From contig CAYVZU010000087.1 of the NCBI GenBank assembly GCA_964455935.1, positions 1-16,651 on the forward strand: DNA of 16,651 bases, in the 5' to 3' direction. Positions within the stretch are counted from its first letter, which is position 1. Each line of letters starts with the position of its first letter. Positions 1 to 7,290 of this stretch are shown piece by piece. The translations under genes were made by a program, and so were the position numbers. The notes under the pieces are model-generated. The model was not told the origin of the DNA. It made no database searches and was given only the letters and a program-made list of their open reading frames with translations. This DNA comes from CAYVZU01 sp964455935. Lineage in GTDB: Bacteria; Fibrobacterota; CAYVZU01.

Positions 1-340
<340 letters not shown>

Positions 341-341
341 T

Positions 342-374
342 TTTTTTTCTTCGCCCGCAAGGGCTGGAAAAAAA
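342..374 (+). other. Imperfect hairpin in the 23S-5S spacer (possible rRNA processing stem)
   Basis: A T-run at 341-348 can pair imperfectly with an A-run at 368-374 around a GC core (GCCC 353-356 with GGGC 361-364, loop GCAA). No T-run follows on the + strand, so it is not a + strand terminator. A role as a processing stem immediately after 23S is inferred from position only. Confidence 0.4.
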
Positions 375-379
375 TCGAG

Positions 380-392
380 TGCCTCTTTAACA
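380..392 (+). promoter_or_regulatory. boxA-like rRNA antitermination motif
   Basis: The bases TGCCTCTTTAACA closely match the rRNA boxA element known from E. coli (TGCTCTTTAACA), differing by one inserted C. boxA in the transcript is bound by NusB/NusE (S10) and protects rRNA transcription from termination. It usually sits in the leader and the 16S-23S spacer, so a copy between 23S and 5S is less usual. It also overlaps a small hairpin (CCTCTT 382-387 with AAGAGG 397-402). The match is seen; the function is inferred. Confidence 0.45.
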
Positions 393-470
393 GATCAAGA
401 GGTTACTTCGCGGAATCGTCCTTTTCTTAAACTCTCAGAGATTTCTTTAGATTTGATCCAGACGAAAAAA

Positions 471-568
471 TGTCTGGTGGCAATAGTGGTGGGGAAANNN
501 NNNNNNNCCCGCCCACGCCGATGGTACTATATGGGTAACTGTATGGGAGAGTAGGTCGCTGCCAGGCT
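471..568 (+). rRNA. rrf: 5S ribosomal RNA (interrupted by an N gap)
   Basis: The two ends are clear: TGTCTGGTGG at 471-480 pairs with GCTGCCAGGCT at 558-568 to form helix I, and the internal block GCCGATGGTACTATATGGGT is typical of the 5S loop E / helix IV region. Ten Ns at 498-507 replace the loop B / helix III region. The visible length without Ns is about 88 bases against about 118 for an ordinary 5S, so the gap hides roughly 30 bases rather than 10. The gene is probably normal and only badly assembled. Confidence 0.93.
498..507. other. Assembly gap (10 Ns) inside 5S rRNA
   Basis: Ten undetermined bases interrupt an otherwise recognisable 5S gene. The fixed length of 10 looks like a scaffolding placeholder. 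Comparison with the usual 5S length suggests about 30 bases are missing here. Confidence 0.98.
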
Positions 569-577
569 TTAAATTGG

Positions 578-612
578 CCCCGCTTTTCAAAAGAGAAGCG
601 GGGTTTTTTTTT
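578..612 (+). terminator. Rho-independent terminator of the rRNA operon
   Basis: An eleven-base-pair stem, with CCCCGCTT at 578-585 pairing to AAGCGGGG at 596-603 and extended inward by three pairs around an AAAA loop, is followed directly by nine T (604-612). It lies ten bases after the 5S gene and ends the rRNA operon. This is a textbook intrinsic terminator. Confidence 0.93.
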
Positions 613-700
613 AACCCTGCGAGAGACCAAAGAAAATGCGCGGTTTTGCTTTTGCTCGCCAATTTTTTGCAGAGTTCCGGTTTTAAAAAATGGAGATTGT

Positions 701-1330
701 ATGGTGAAAAGGTTTCTTATGGCTGTTCCCGTCACTGTAGTTCTTCTTCTGGTTGCATCTCTGTTCTTTTCGCGTGGGCCTGATCCCGCCGCATACTCGC
801 ACTTGAAGAGCCCTCGAATCAGACAGCGCCCCGATCAGAAGATGCTTGTCATTGAAGCCAAGGGCGACCCCAATCAGATTGGCCCCGAAGCTTTCAAACT
901 CCTCTTCAAGACCTATTTCAAACTGGAAGGTGCGTCCCGTAACCTGAAAGGTGTTGCCCCGCGGGCGCGCTGGCCCGTGACCCTTGAATCTCCAAAGTCC
1001 CAGTGGGTCGGCCGCTATGGCCTTCCGGTTCCGGAAAACGTGAATCGCCTGCCGGCGACCGAGGCTCCTTCCGGCTTTCGTGTCTCGCTTCAAACATGGA
1101 AATACGGAGAGATCGCCGAGATCCTGCATGTGGGTCCCTACAGCGAAGAAAAGCCCACGGTCGAGCGGTTGCAGGCCTTCATCCGTGAACAGGGATTTGA
1201 GATTGCCGGCGAGCATGAAGAAGAATACGTCAAAGGTCCAGGCATAATCTTCAAGGGACGTCCGGACTCGTATTTAACGATCATCCGCTATTCCCTCCAA
1301 GAAGTAAAGGCACAATCCCCTGCCCTCTGA
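701..1330 (+). CDS. Membrane-anchored GyrI-like small-molecule-binding protein
   Basis: The 209-residue product starts with a short basic segment and a hydrophobic stretch (about residues 5-24), which looks like an uncleaved signal anchor or signal peptide. Residues about 45-200 resemble the GyrI-like / AraC effector-binding fold (SRPBCC-related): a strand-helix start (KMLVIEAKGDPNQIG), a central segment WVGRYGLPVP, and the family-typical tail with HVGPYSEEKPTVERLQAFI and GxxxxGEHEEEYVKGP. Such domains bind small hydrophobic or cationic ligands, or DNA gyrase in E. coli GyrI; the ligand here is unknown. The ATG at 701 has a GGAG ribosome site at 692-695. It stands alone between the rRNA terminator and the chemotaxis block, and its link to either is not evident. 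The fold assignment is fairly secure; the function is not. Confidence 0.78.
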   Translation: MVKRFLMAVPVTVVLLLVASLFFSRGPDPAAYSHLKSPRIRQRPDQKMLVIEAKGDPNQIGPEAFKLLFKTYFKLEGASRNLKGVAPRARWPVTLESPKSQWVGRYGLPVPENVNRLPATEAPSGFRVSLQTWKYGEIAEILHVGPYSEEKPTVERLQAFIREQGFEIAGEHEEEYVKGPGIIFKGRPDSYLTIIRYSLQEVKAQSPAL

Positions 1331-1609
1331 AGGGAATATTGGCAAACCCCGACCATTGGCGCAAGGGATCGGAGTCGGGCTCTTGGAAAGTACGACTACT
1401 CTCGAAGATCAGCGCAGCTCGGCGGCTTTTCCGGCCAGCGAAAAACATATGCGGCCGGCATAACGCGACGGGTAGTCCAAAGTTCTGGGTTGTTGTTGAC
1501 AAATCGGAGTTGCGGAAGTAAGTTTGGAATGGCTTCTCCTAATCGGGTGAATTCCGGCTTCCCCTGAGGGAAAACTTTTTCCCCACGGCGCTATGCGCGA
1601 GGGCTTGAA
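1331..1609. other. Non-coding stretch between the GyrI-like gene and the chemotaxis block
   Basis: No convincing gene is seen in these 279 bases; the short open frames lack a good ribosome site and recognisable protein features. It contains an inverted repeat (CCCGAC 1348-1353 with GTCGGG 1374-1379, no T-run), a promoter-like TTGACA at 1496-1501, and two small hairpins just before the next gene (GGGAAA 1568-1573 with TTTCCC 1578-1583; GCGC 1588-1591 with GCGC 1595-1598). The likely role is to hold the promoter and leader of the downstream operon. Confidence 0.6.
1496..1524 (+). promoter_or_regulatory. Weak sigma-70-like promoter candidate for the chemotaxis/hydrogenase block
   Basis: A perfect TTGACA (-35) at 1496-1501 is followed after exactly 17 bases by TAAGTT (1519-1524), which matches only three of six positions of the -10 consensus. 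It would give a leader of about 80 bases before the TTG start at 1610. A partial resemblance to a flagellar sigma-28 site (TAAGTTT) overlaps it but is weaker. It is the only plausible promoter found before the operon. Confidence 0.3.
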
Positions 1610-1912
1610 TTGGATAATCCATCTCTTGTGCTGGATGGCTCGGGCTTGGCCGATCCGGCTGTTATAGCCCAGGTGCTTGAAGACTTCAAGAGAGATCTCG
1701 ATGGTTCCCAGGGCAGCGTCGGCATCGATCTCCGAAAGCACAGCAAGGTTTACTCCCAGGCCATCGCGGTCGTCATTGGCCTGCACAAGGAATGCGCTCA
1801 GCGCGGACGGAAGTTCACTGTTTTGCTGGTTGATAATGACGTTCTCTTCCTTTTCAAAAGCCTGAAATTGGATCGCATCCTGGATTTGCAAATCGACGGG
1901 CCTTCCTCATGA
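1610..1912 (+). CDS. STAS-domain protein upstream of cheA
   Basis: This 100-residue product fits a single STAS domain (anti-anti-sigma factor type). The core beta strand (SVGIDLRKHSKV), the helix after it (AIAVVIGLHKECAQRGRKF) and the strand and helix that follow (TVLLVDNDVLFLFKSLKLDRIL) follow the family pattern. In SpoIIAA-like proteins the core carries D-S-S-G with a phosphorylated serine. Here the aligned bases encode Y-S-Q-A, so the usual phospho-serine position appears to be Gln and a switch by the classical kinase is doubtful. The start is TTG at 1610 with GAGGG at 1599-1603. The stop overlaps the cheA start by four bases (ATGA), so translation is coupled. A role as a partner of the chemosensory array is inferred from position. 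Confidence 0.72.
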   Translation: MDNPSLVLDGSGLADPAVIAQVLEDFKRDLDGSQGSVGIDLRKHSKVYSQAIAVVIGLHKECAQRGRKFTVLLVDNDVLFLFKSLKLDRILDLQIDGPSS

Positions 1913-4539
1913 ACGACGAGAATCTCCTAAGCGAACTGATTGTCGAGTCGAAAGACCACTTGGCCGCGATCGAGCCCGATCTGCTGGCCATGGAAAAGGG
2001 CGGCCAGGTCCCGCCGGAGACCATCAACCGGATTTTTCGCGCTGTCCACAGCATCAAGGGCGGGTTCGGCTTTTTTGGCCTGGAGAACATCAAAGCGCTC
2101 AGCCACTCCATGGAGAATGTGATGGTGCGAGTCCGCAACGGCGCCCTCCCCATGACATCGGCGATTGTCGACGCGTTCCTGGCTGGAGTGGACAAGCTGC
2201 GGGTCATGCTTGACGATGTGCGCCGCTCGGACCAGATCTCCTATGATGACGTGGCCAGCAAACTGGCCCCATTTCTGGATGCGAAAGAGGTCGCGCCATC
2301 GCATGGAAATGGGGCCGCCGCCGTGCCGATGGAGAACCTTTCGCTGCGTCAACTCCCAGTATCGCGCGACGAATTGCTGGCGGCTGCGCGCCACGGCAAG
2401 AATCTTTATGCGGTTCGCGTTCGACTCAAGACGGACTTGGAATGGAAGGGCCGGACAGCGCTGGATCTGCTCCGCGAAATCCAGTCTTTCGGCGAGTTGC
2501 ACGATTCTTGGCTTGATCTTGCATCAATTACCGGCCTGGACAACTGCCTCGACAAAGAGTTGGCCTACACGCTGGTCATCAGTTCGGTCCTGGAGACGGA
2601 TCTGATGACGGAGGCCCTACACATTGATCCTTCCCAGGTACGGGCCTTTCCCAAGAAAACGATTCCGGCGGAACTGGGTGTGACTTCAGCTCCGAAGCCC
2701 TCGGCAACCGCCAAGCCGGCCCAGGCGCAGGCATCCGCCGCCACCGCAGCCGAACAACCCCAGGTCGCCGAAACCGTCCGGGTTAGAGTGGAACTCCTCA
2801 ATAAGCTCGTGAATCTGGCCGGTGAGCTTGTCCTGAGCCGGAATCAGCTTATGCAAAGGCTGAAGAACGAGGACGAGTTGGGGCTCAAGCACGTTCTGCA
2901 AAATGTTGATCTGGTGACCAGCGAGCTTCAGGAAAGCATTCTTAACACGCGCATGCAGCCGATTGGGAGCATCTTCGGAAAACTCCCGCGCATGGTGCGC
3001 GACCTTTCGAAGTCGCTGGGCAAGGAGATCGATCTCTCGCTTTCGGGCGAAAACGTAGAGCTCGACAAGTCCATTCTTGAGGCTCTCATGGATCCGCTCA
3101 CACATCTGGTCCGCAACTGCGTCGACCATGGGATCGAACCCCCTGCCGAGCGCCAGGCCGTCGCCAAGCCGGCCGCCGGACGTATCGCGCTACGGGCATT
3201 CCATGAAGGCGGCCAGGTGAACATCGAAATCCGCGATGACGGACGGGGAATCAACATCGAACGGATCAGGGCCAAAGCTCTGGAGAACGGGCTCCTGACC
3301 AAAGAACAGGCGCAAGGGGTATCGGATAAGGAACTCCATGATCTGATGTTCGAGCCCGGCTTCTCGACGGCCGAGAAGGTCACCGAAATTTCTGGCCGCG
3401 GTGTGGGTCTGGACGTGGTCAAAACCAATATCGAGAAACTGGGCGGGTTGGTGGAGGTCGGCTCGCAGGTGGGCCGGGGCACGACGTTCACCCTGAAGCT
3501 GCCGCTGACCCTAGCCATCATTCCATCGCTGATCGTCACTTGCGAGGACCGTCGTTTTGCCGTGCCGCAGACCGGCCTCGACGAACTGGTGCGCCTGCGG
3601 GCCGGCGACGTTTCGCGCAGGATCGAGAAGGTCCAGGGCAAAGACGTGCTGCGGCTCCGCGGCAAGCTTCTTCCGCTGGTCCGGCTTAACGAACTGCTGA
3701 AGATCCCGCCCACCTTCGTTCACCCGCAAACAGGCGAACGCTTGGCCGACGGTCGCAAGAATCTTGCGGACCGGCGCCAGTCCGGCCAGGAAAAATCCAG
3801 GGAGCAGCGTCGGTCCGAAAGAGCCGATCGACGCCAAAGCTGGAAGAGTGCCATAAACATCGTCGTGCTCAAAGTGGGGCATGACCGTTTCGGTCTGATC
3901 GTGGAAAGCCTTATCGATACCGAGGAGATCGTTGTAAAGCCCCTGTCGGAATACGTGGTCTCGTGCAAGTGCTATGCGGGGGCAACCATTATGGGAGACG
4001 GAAAGGTCGCCATGATCCTCGACCCGATCGGGATTTCGCACCAGGCCGGATTGCGATTCAGCGAGGTCGATCGCGAGGCCCTCTACGAGCAGGATCGGGT
4101 GGAGCGGGAACTGAACCGGCAGGACATTCTGCTGTTCGACAATGGGACTCCGGAGCGGTTCGGTGTCGAGCTCGCGGACATCGCCCGGATCGAGAAGATC
4201 CAGTGCTCCGGCATTGAACGGGTGGGGGAGAAGGAGTTTCTCAGATCGGGCGATGTCGTGCTCCAGCTGATCCGGCTCCACCAGCATCTGCCCGTGACCG
4301 CGCCGCAGAGAGAATCTTCCTCCTGCTTCGTCATCGTGCCCAAACGGGCGCAGCAGCCCTGCGGCATCGTAGCCAGCAACGTTCAGGATTTTGCCCGGAC
4401 CAAGCTGGTGCTGGACCGGACTGGCCTGCGCGCGGCGGGCCTGAAGGGGTCGGCCCTGATCCAGTCGGCCTTAACCCTGATCCTGGATGTCGAGGGCCTT
4501 TCGAAGGTTCTGCCGGGGCCGGGAAACGTGCAAGAGTGA
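1909..4539 (+). CDS. cheA: Chemotaxis sensor histidine kinase CheA
   Basis: CheA autophosphorylates in response to receptors and passes phosphate to CheY and CheB. The 876-residue protein has the expected order. The N-terminal Hpt domain (about 1-110) carries the phosphorylatable His47 in HSIKGG. A middle region (about 140-250) fits a P2-like response-regulator docking domain. An Ala/Pro-rich linker (about 255-285) leads into the P3 dimerisation helices (about 290-350). The HATPase domain has the N box (HLVRNCVDHGIE, about 399-410), G1 (DDGRGIN, about 443) and G2 (GRGVGLD, 496-502). A CheW-like P5 domain starts near 525. P5 is interrupted by a charged stretch (about 600-645) in which ADRRQS occurs twice (620-625 and 639-644). 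After about 735 a second region fits another, divergent CheW-like domain. The length is above the usual 650-750, explained by these additions. cheW follows after six bases. Confidence 0.97.
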   Translation: MNDENLLSELIVESKDHLAAIEPDLLAMEKGGQVPPETINRIFRAVHSIKGGFGFFGLENIKALSHSMENVMVRVRNGALPMTSAIVDAFLAGVDKLRVMLDDVRRSDQISYDDVASKLAPFLDAKEVAPSHGNGAAAVPMENLSLRQLPVSRDELLAAARHGKNLYAVRVRLKTDLEWKGRTALDLLREIQSFGELHDSWLDLASITGLDNCLDKELAYTLVISSVLETDLMTEALHIDPSQVRAFPKKTIPAELGVTSAPKPSATAKPAQAQASAATAAEQPQVAETVRVRVELLNKLVNLAGELVLSRNQLMQRLKNEDELGLKHVLQNVDLVTSELQESILNTRMQPIGSIFGKLPRMVRDLSKSLGKEIDLSLSGENVELDKSILEALMDPLTHLVRNCVDHGIEPPAERQAVAKPAAGRIALRAFHEGGQVNIEIRDDGRGINIERIRAKALENGLLTKEQAQGVSDKELHDLMFEPGFSTAEKVTEISGRGVGLDVVKTNIEKLGGLVEVGSQVGRGTTFTLKLPLTLAIIPSLIVTCEDRRFAVPQTGLDELVRLRAGDVSRRIEKVQGKDVLRLRGKLLPLVRLNELLKIPPTFVHPQTGERLADGRKNLADRRQSGQEKSREQRRSERADRRQSWKSAINIVVLKVGHDRFGLIVESLIDTEEIVVKPLSEYVVSCKCYAGATIMGDGKVAMILDPIGISHQAGLRFSEVDREALYEQDRVERELNRQDILLFDNGTPERFGVELADIARIEKIQCSGIERVGEKEFLRSGDVVLQLIRLHQHLPVTAPQRESSSCFVIVPKRAQQPCGIVASNVQDFARTKLVLDRTGLRAAGLKGSALIQSALTLILDVEGLSKVLPGPGNVQE

Positions 4540-4545
4540 GGCACA

Positions 4546-5022
4546 ATGGCTGAACGGCAGTTTGCCACATTCCGGTTGGGCGGGAATCTCTTCGGGATCA
4601 ACGTCCTGCTGGTGCATGAGATCAATCGCCAGATCGACGTTGCACCTGTGGAACTGGTGCCGGATTTCGTTTACGGCCTCATCAACCTTCGCGGACAGAT
4701 CGTGACCGTGCTCGATATCCGCAAGCGGCTGGGAGTGCCGATATCCGAACAATCGCCGGCCGGGACTATTATTCTGAAAACGAACGCCGGCCTGGCACTG
4801 TGCCAGGCTTCACTGGGCACGGCGGAACGGACCGCGCACGACCTCGTGGGCTTCCTTGTCGAGGAGATCGGTGATATGGTGAGCGCGGATGACCAGCAGA
4901 TCGAAATGCCTCCGGCGCACGTGAACGGAATCGAAGGGAGATTCCTGGCGGGGGTGATCAAGCTCGAGACCGAACTGCTGGTTCTGCTGAAAATTGGCGA
5001 GATCATCCAAATCGAAAAATAG
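4546..5022 (+). CDS. cheW: Chemotaxis coupling protein CheW
   Basis: CheW bridges chemoreceptors and CheA in the signalling array at the inner membrane. The 158-residue product spans one CheW domain, starting with FATFRLGGNLFGINVLLVHE and containing the family hallmark GLINLRGQIVTVLDIRKRLG, which forms the receptor- and kinase-binding surface. The C-terminal strands (EEIGDMVSADDQQIEMPP) are also typical. The ATG at 4546 lies six bases after the cheA stop, with GAGTGAGG overlapping the cheA end as ribosome site. The length is normal for the family. It sits directly before a receptor gene, the normal working order of a sensory array. Confidence 0.96.
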   Translation: MAERQFATFRLGGNLFGINVLLVHEINRQIDVAPVELVPDFVYGLINLRGQIVTVLDIRKRLGVPISEQSPAGTIILKTNAGLALCQASLGTAERTAHDLVGFLVEEIGDMVSADDQQIEMPPAHVNGIEGRFLAGVIKLETELLVLLKIGEIIQIEK

Positions 5023-5062
5023 ACGCCCTCAATTGAACCGGGAGATCGGAGTACTCAATAAC

Positions 5063-6715
5063 ATGAATACAAAAAAGAAGTTCGGCATTGGGTTTGCGGT
5101 TGTGGTCCTGCTTTTGGTTCTGAGCGCCGGCGCCGCCATATGGGCTATCCACAGAATCAACGCAGCGATGGACGAGGCCGCCCTACAGAATCACAAACTG
5201 GTCATCGCCCGGGAGATCAAAGAGGGCGTTGATAATGTGGTTCTTCACCTGGGCAATATGGCGCTGAGCGAGAACAAAGAGGACTTGGAGAACAACCGGC
5301 AGGCCATTCTCGATTTGCGAAAGGTATACCGGGCAAAGCTCGATGAGCTCAAAGCGAGCGTGCAGACCTCGACAGGGCGGGTTCTGCTCGACAGTCTCGA
5401 ACGGGCCATTGCGGATCTCAAACGTCCGCACGACCGCGTTCTCGATCTGGTTTCCACCGGAAAAATGAAGGAAGCGGCCGCCATCTATATCCGCGAGTGT
5501 TCGCTCCGCCGCGATGATGTAACGCGCGTATACCGGGAATATCTGAATTGGCGCATGAAGCGGCTGAGCGACGTGGACCATCAAGCCGAGGGCCTTGTCT
5601 CGTCCGTGACGAAATCCCTCGTTGGTCTTGCTCTTCTCGCCATCGTATTGGCTGTGGGCCTGGGGGTCGTGATTACGCGCAGCATCGCCAATCCTCTGAG
5701 CACCATGACGCGCGTGATCCGGACCACCGGAGGAGGCGATCTTACGCAAGAGAGTCAGCTCCGCAGCGCGGACGAGTTCGGCGAAATGGGGACTCTCCTG
5801 GACAAGATGATCGAGAATATCCGGTCGATTGTGGGCCAGATTGCCTCGAATTCATCGGCGCTGTCCATTGCCTCTGAGGCTTACTCGGCGTACGCGGCCC
5901 AAATCGCGACCAATTCGGCGGAGATGATGAACAAATCCACCACGGCGGCAGCGGGGGCGGAGCAGTCCACGGCCGGCCTCACCAGCATCTCCGCGTCGGC
6001 CGAGCAGATGTCGGCCTCGGTCAACATCGTGGCCACCGCCATTGAGGAAATGAGCGCTTCGATCAACGAAGTCGCCAAGAGCTGCCAGAACGAGTCGACA
6101 ATCGCAGCCAAAGCCGACACGCAGGCTCGGGCCACGCAGGACCTGATGGAACGGCTGGGCGCCTCGGCCAAGGAAATCGGCAAGGTAGTCGATATCATCA
6201 ATGATATCGCCGACCAGACGAATCTGCTGGCTCTGAACGCGACGATTGAAGCGGCTTCGGCCGGCGAGGCCGGAAAGGGTTTTGCCGTCGTGGCGAACGA
6301 GGTCAAGGAATTGGCGCGCCAGACGGCTCAGGCGACCGAGCAGATCAGCACGCAGATCGAGGAGATGCAGGGCAGCGCCGACGGTGTTGTCAAAGCGATT
6401 CAGCAGATTGCCTCGATTATCGAGGAAATCAATACCATCTCAAAAACCATCGTTGGTGCCGTCCAACAGCAAAGCGCGACCGTCAATGAAATTGCCAAAA
6501 GCATCGGCGGCTCCAACTCCGCCGCGGCCGAGATCGCAAAAAATGTGACCGAATCGGCCAAGGGGTTGACCGAGGTCTCCTCGAGCATCCAAGAGGTCAA
6601 TACACTGGCGACCAACACCTCGAACGATATTGCCGAGATGAAAAACAGCTTGCAGGAACTGTCGCAAATGGCCAACGGGCTCCACAAGATCGTTGCGCAG
6701 TTCAAGATCAAATGA
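5063..6715 (+). CDS. Methyl-accepting chemotaxis protein 1 (4-helix-bundle sensor, HAMP, signalling domain)
   Basis: A 550-residue transmembrane chemoreceptor. It has a first membrane helix at about 7-29, a predicted helical periplasmic ligand domain at about 30-183 resembling four-helix-bundle MCP sensors, a second membrane helix at about 186-208, HAMP at about 206-260, and a long signalling hairpin whose tip (DQTNLLALNATIEAASAGEA, residues 384-403) binds CheA/CheW. No CheR-docking pentapeptide is seen at the C terminus (QFKIK). I chose ATG 5063 rather than an in-frame upstream TTG at 4994 because 4994 lies inside cheW, and CGGAG lies eleven bases before 5063. The signalling half closely resembles that of receptor 2, so both probably join the same array. 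The stop overlaps the next gene, a hydrogenase protease, by ATGA. The ligand is unknown. Confidence 0.95.
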   Translation: MNTKKKFGIGFAVVVLLLVLSAGAAIWAIHRINAAMDEAALQNHKLVIAREIKEGVDNVVLHLGNMALSENKEDLENNRQAILDLRKVYRAKLDELKASVQTSTGRVLLDSLERAIADLKRPHDRVLDLVSTGKMKEAAAIYIRECSLRRDDVTRVYREYLNWRMKRLSDVDHQAEGLVSSVTKSLVGLALLAIVLAVGLGVVITRSIANPLSTMTRVIRTTGGGDLTQESQLRSADEFGEMGTLLDKMIENIRSIVGQIASNSSALSIASEAYSAYAAQIATNSAEMMNKSTTAAAGAEQSTAGLTSISASAEQMSASVNIVATAIEEMSASINEVAKSCQNESTIAAKADTQARATQDLMERLGASAKEIGKVVDIINDIADQTNLLALNATIEAASAGEAGKGFAVVANEVKELARQTAQATEQISTQIEEMQGSADGVVKAIQQIASIIEEINTISKTIVGAVQQQSATVNEIAKSIGGSNSAAAEIAKNVTESAKGLTEVSSSIQEVNTLATNTSNDIAEMKNSLQELSQMANGLHKIVAQFKIK

Positions 6716-7290
6716 AAACCATGCCGAACCAAGGGTGCTGCGTCGTCGGTATCGGGAATCCGCTTTTATCGGACGACACCGTGGGACTCCTTGCGGCCCG
6801 GCGCGTAGGTGAGCTGTCCCGCCGGGAAGGACTGGCGGTGTGCGTATGCGAGCAGCACGGCTGGGGGCTCGATCTACTCGATCCGCTGGAAGGCCGCGGA
6901 CGGGCCCTGATCATCGACAGCATTATGACGGGAAACCGCAAGCCGGGAGAATTTGTGGTGCTAAGCGAAGGCGACCTGGCCGGCGGGGGATTCGTGAACG
7001 CGCATGGGTTCAGCCTGCCTTCTCTCCTCGACGCCGGCCGCCGCACTGGATTCGCGCTCCCAAGCGAAGTACGGGTTCTTGCAGTGGAAGTGCGGAATGT
7101 CTCGGAGTTCTCCGAACAACCAACCCAGGAGGTTTTGGGTTCCCTCGACGACATTGTCGCTCGAGCGATGGCTCTCGTGAGGTCGTGGTGTGGGCCCGCG
7201 AGTTCCAAGAATTACTCGATGGATGGCTCAAGCAGACTGTCGGAATCAGCCCTGCAACTCGTTAGCAAGGAGGAAATGGATGCCGCCTGA
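6712..7290 (+). CDS. [NiFe] hydrogenase maturation protease (HycI/HyaD/HybD family)
   Basis: This 192-residue endopeptidase trims the C-terminal peptide of a hydrogenase large subunit after nickel has been inserted, in the cytoplasm. The family signature GIGNPLLSDD is at 13-22, with the acidic nickel ligand at D22 (E16 in E. coli HybD). The second acidic ligand is D69 in IIDSI and the third ligand is H98 in NAHGFSLPSLL, so all three nickel-contacting residues appear present. The body matches the usual 150-165 residues; about 30 further C-terminal residues overlap the next gene. The start overlaps the stop of receptor 1 (ATGA at 6712-6715) and the end overlaps hdrA by eleven bases. Its expected substrate, the large subunit ending 28 residues after DPCFSCATH, is encoded four genes downstream. 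Confidence 0.93.
   Translation: MKTMPNQGCCVVGIGNPLLSDDTVGLLAARRVGELSRREGLAVCVCEQHGWGLDLLDPLEGRGRALIIDSIMTGNRKPGEFVVLSEGDLAGGGFVNAHGFSLPSLLDAGRRTGFALPSEVRVLAVEVRNVSEFSEQPTQEVLGSLDDIVARAMALVRSWCGPASSKNYSMDGSSRLSESALQLVSKEEMDAA
7267..7273 (+). promoter_or_regulatory. Strong ribosome binding site that fixes the hdrA start
   Basis: AAGGAGG lies six bases before the ATG at 7280, inside the end of the protease gene. It decides between this ATG and an upstream in-frame GTG/ATG choice (from 7190) that has no such site and would add thirty residues foreign to HdrA. Confidence 0.75.

Noticed and set aside
342..374. Spacer hairpin as a + strand terminator before 5S
   Set aside because: The stem is followed by A and G, not by T, and 5S must be transcribed with 23S.
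1339..1521. A 60-codon open frame between the GyrI-like gene and the STAS gene
   Set aside because: Weak start without a ribosome site, no recognisable protein features, and it covers the TTGACA promoter candidate.
1510..1545. Flagellar sigma-28 promoter
   Set aside because: Only the first half (TAAGTTT) resembles the consensus; the second half at the right distance matches poorly.
2928..4287. Long minus-strand open frames opposite cheA
   Set aside because: They are antisense to conserved CheA domains, have no ribosome sites or family motifs, and reflect codon composition.
7190..7279. Extension of hdrA thirty codons upstream
   Set aside because: The added residues are unlike HdrA and overlap the protease gene; AAGGAGG six bases before ATG 7280 fixes the start.
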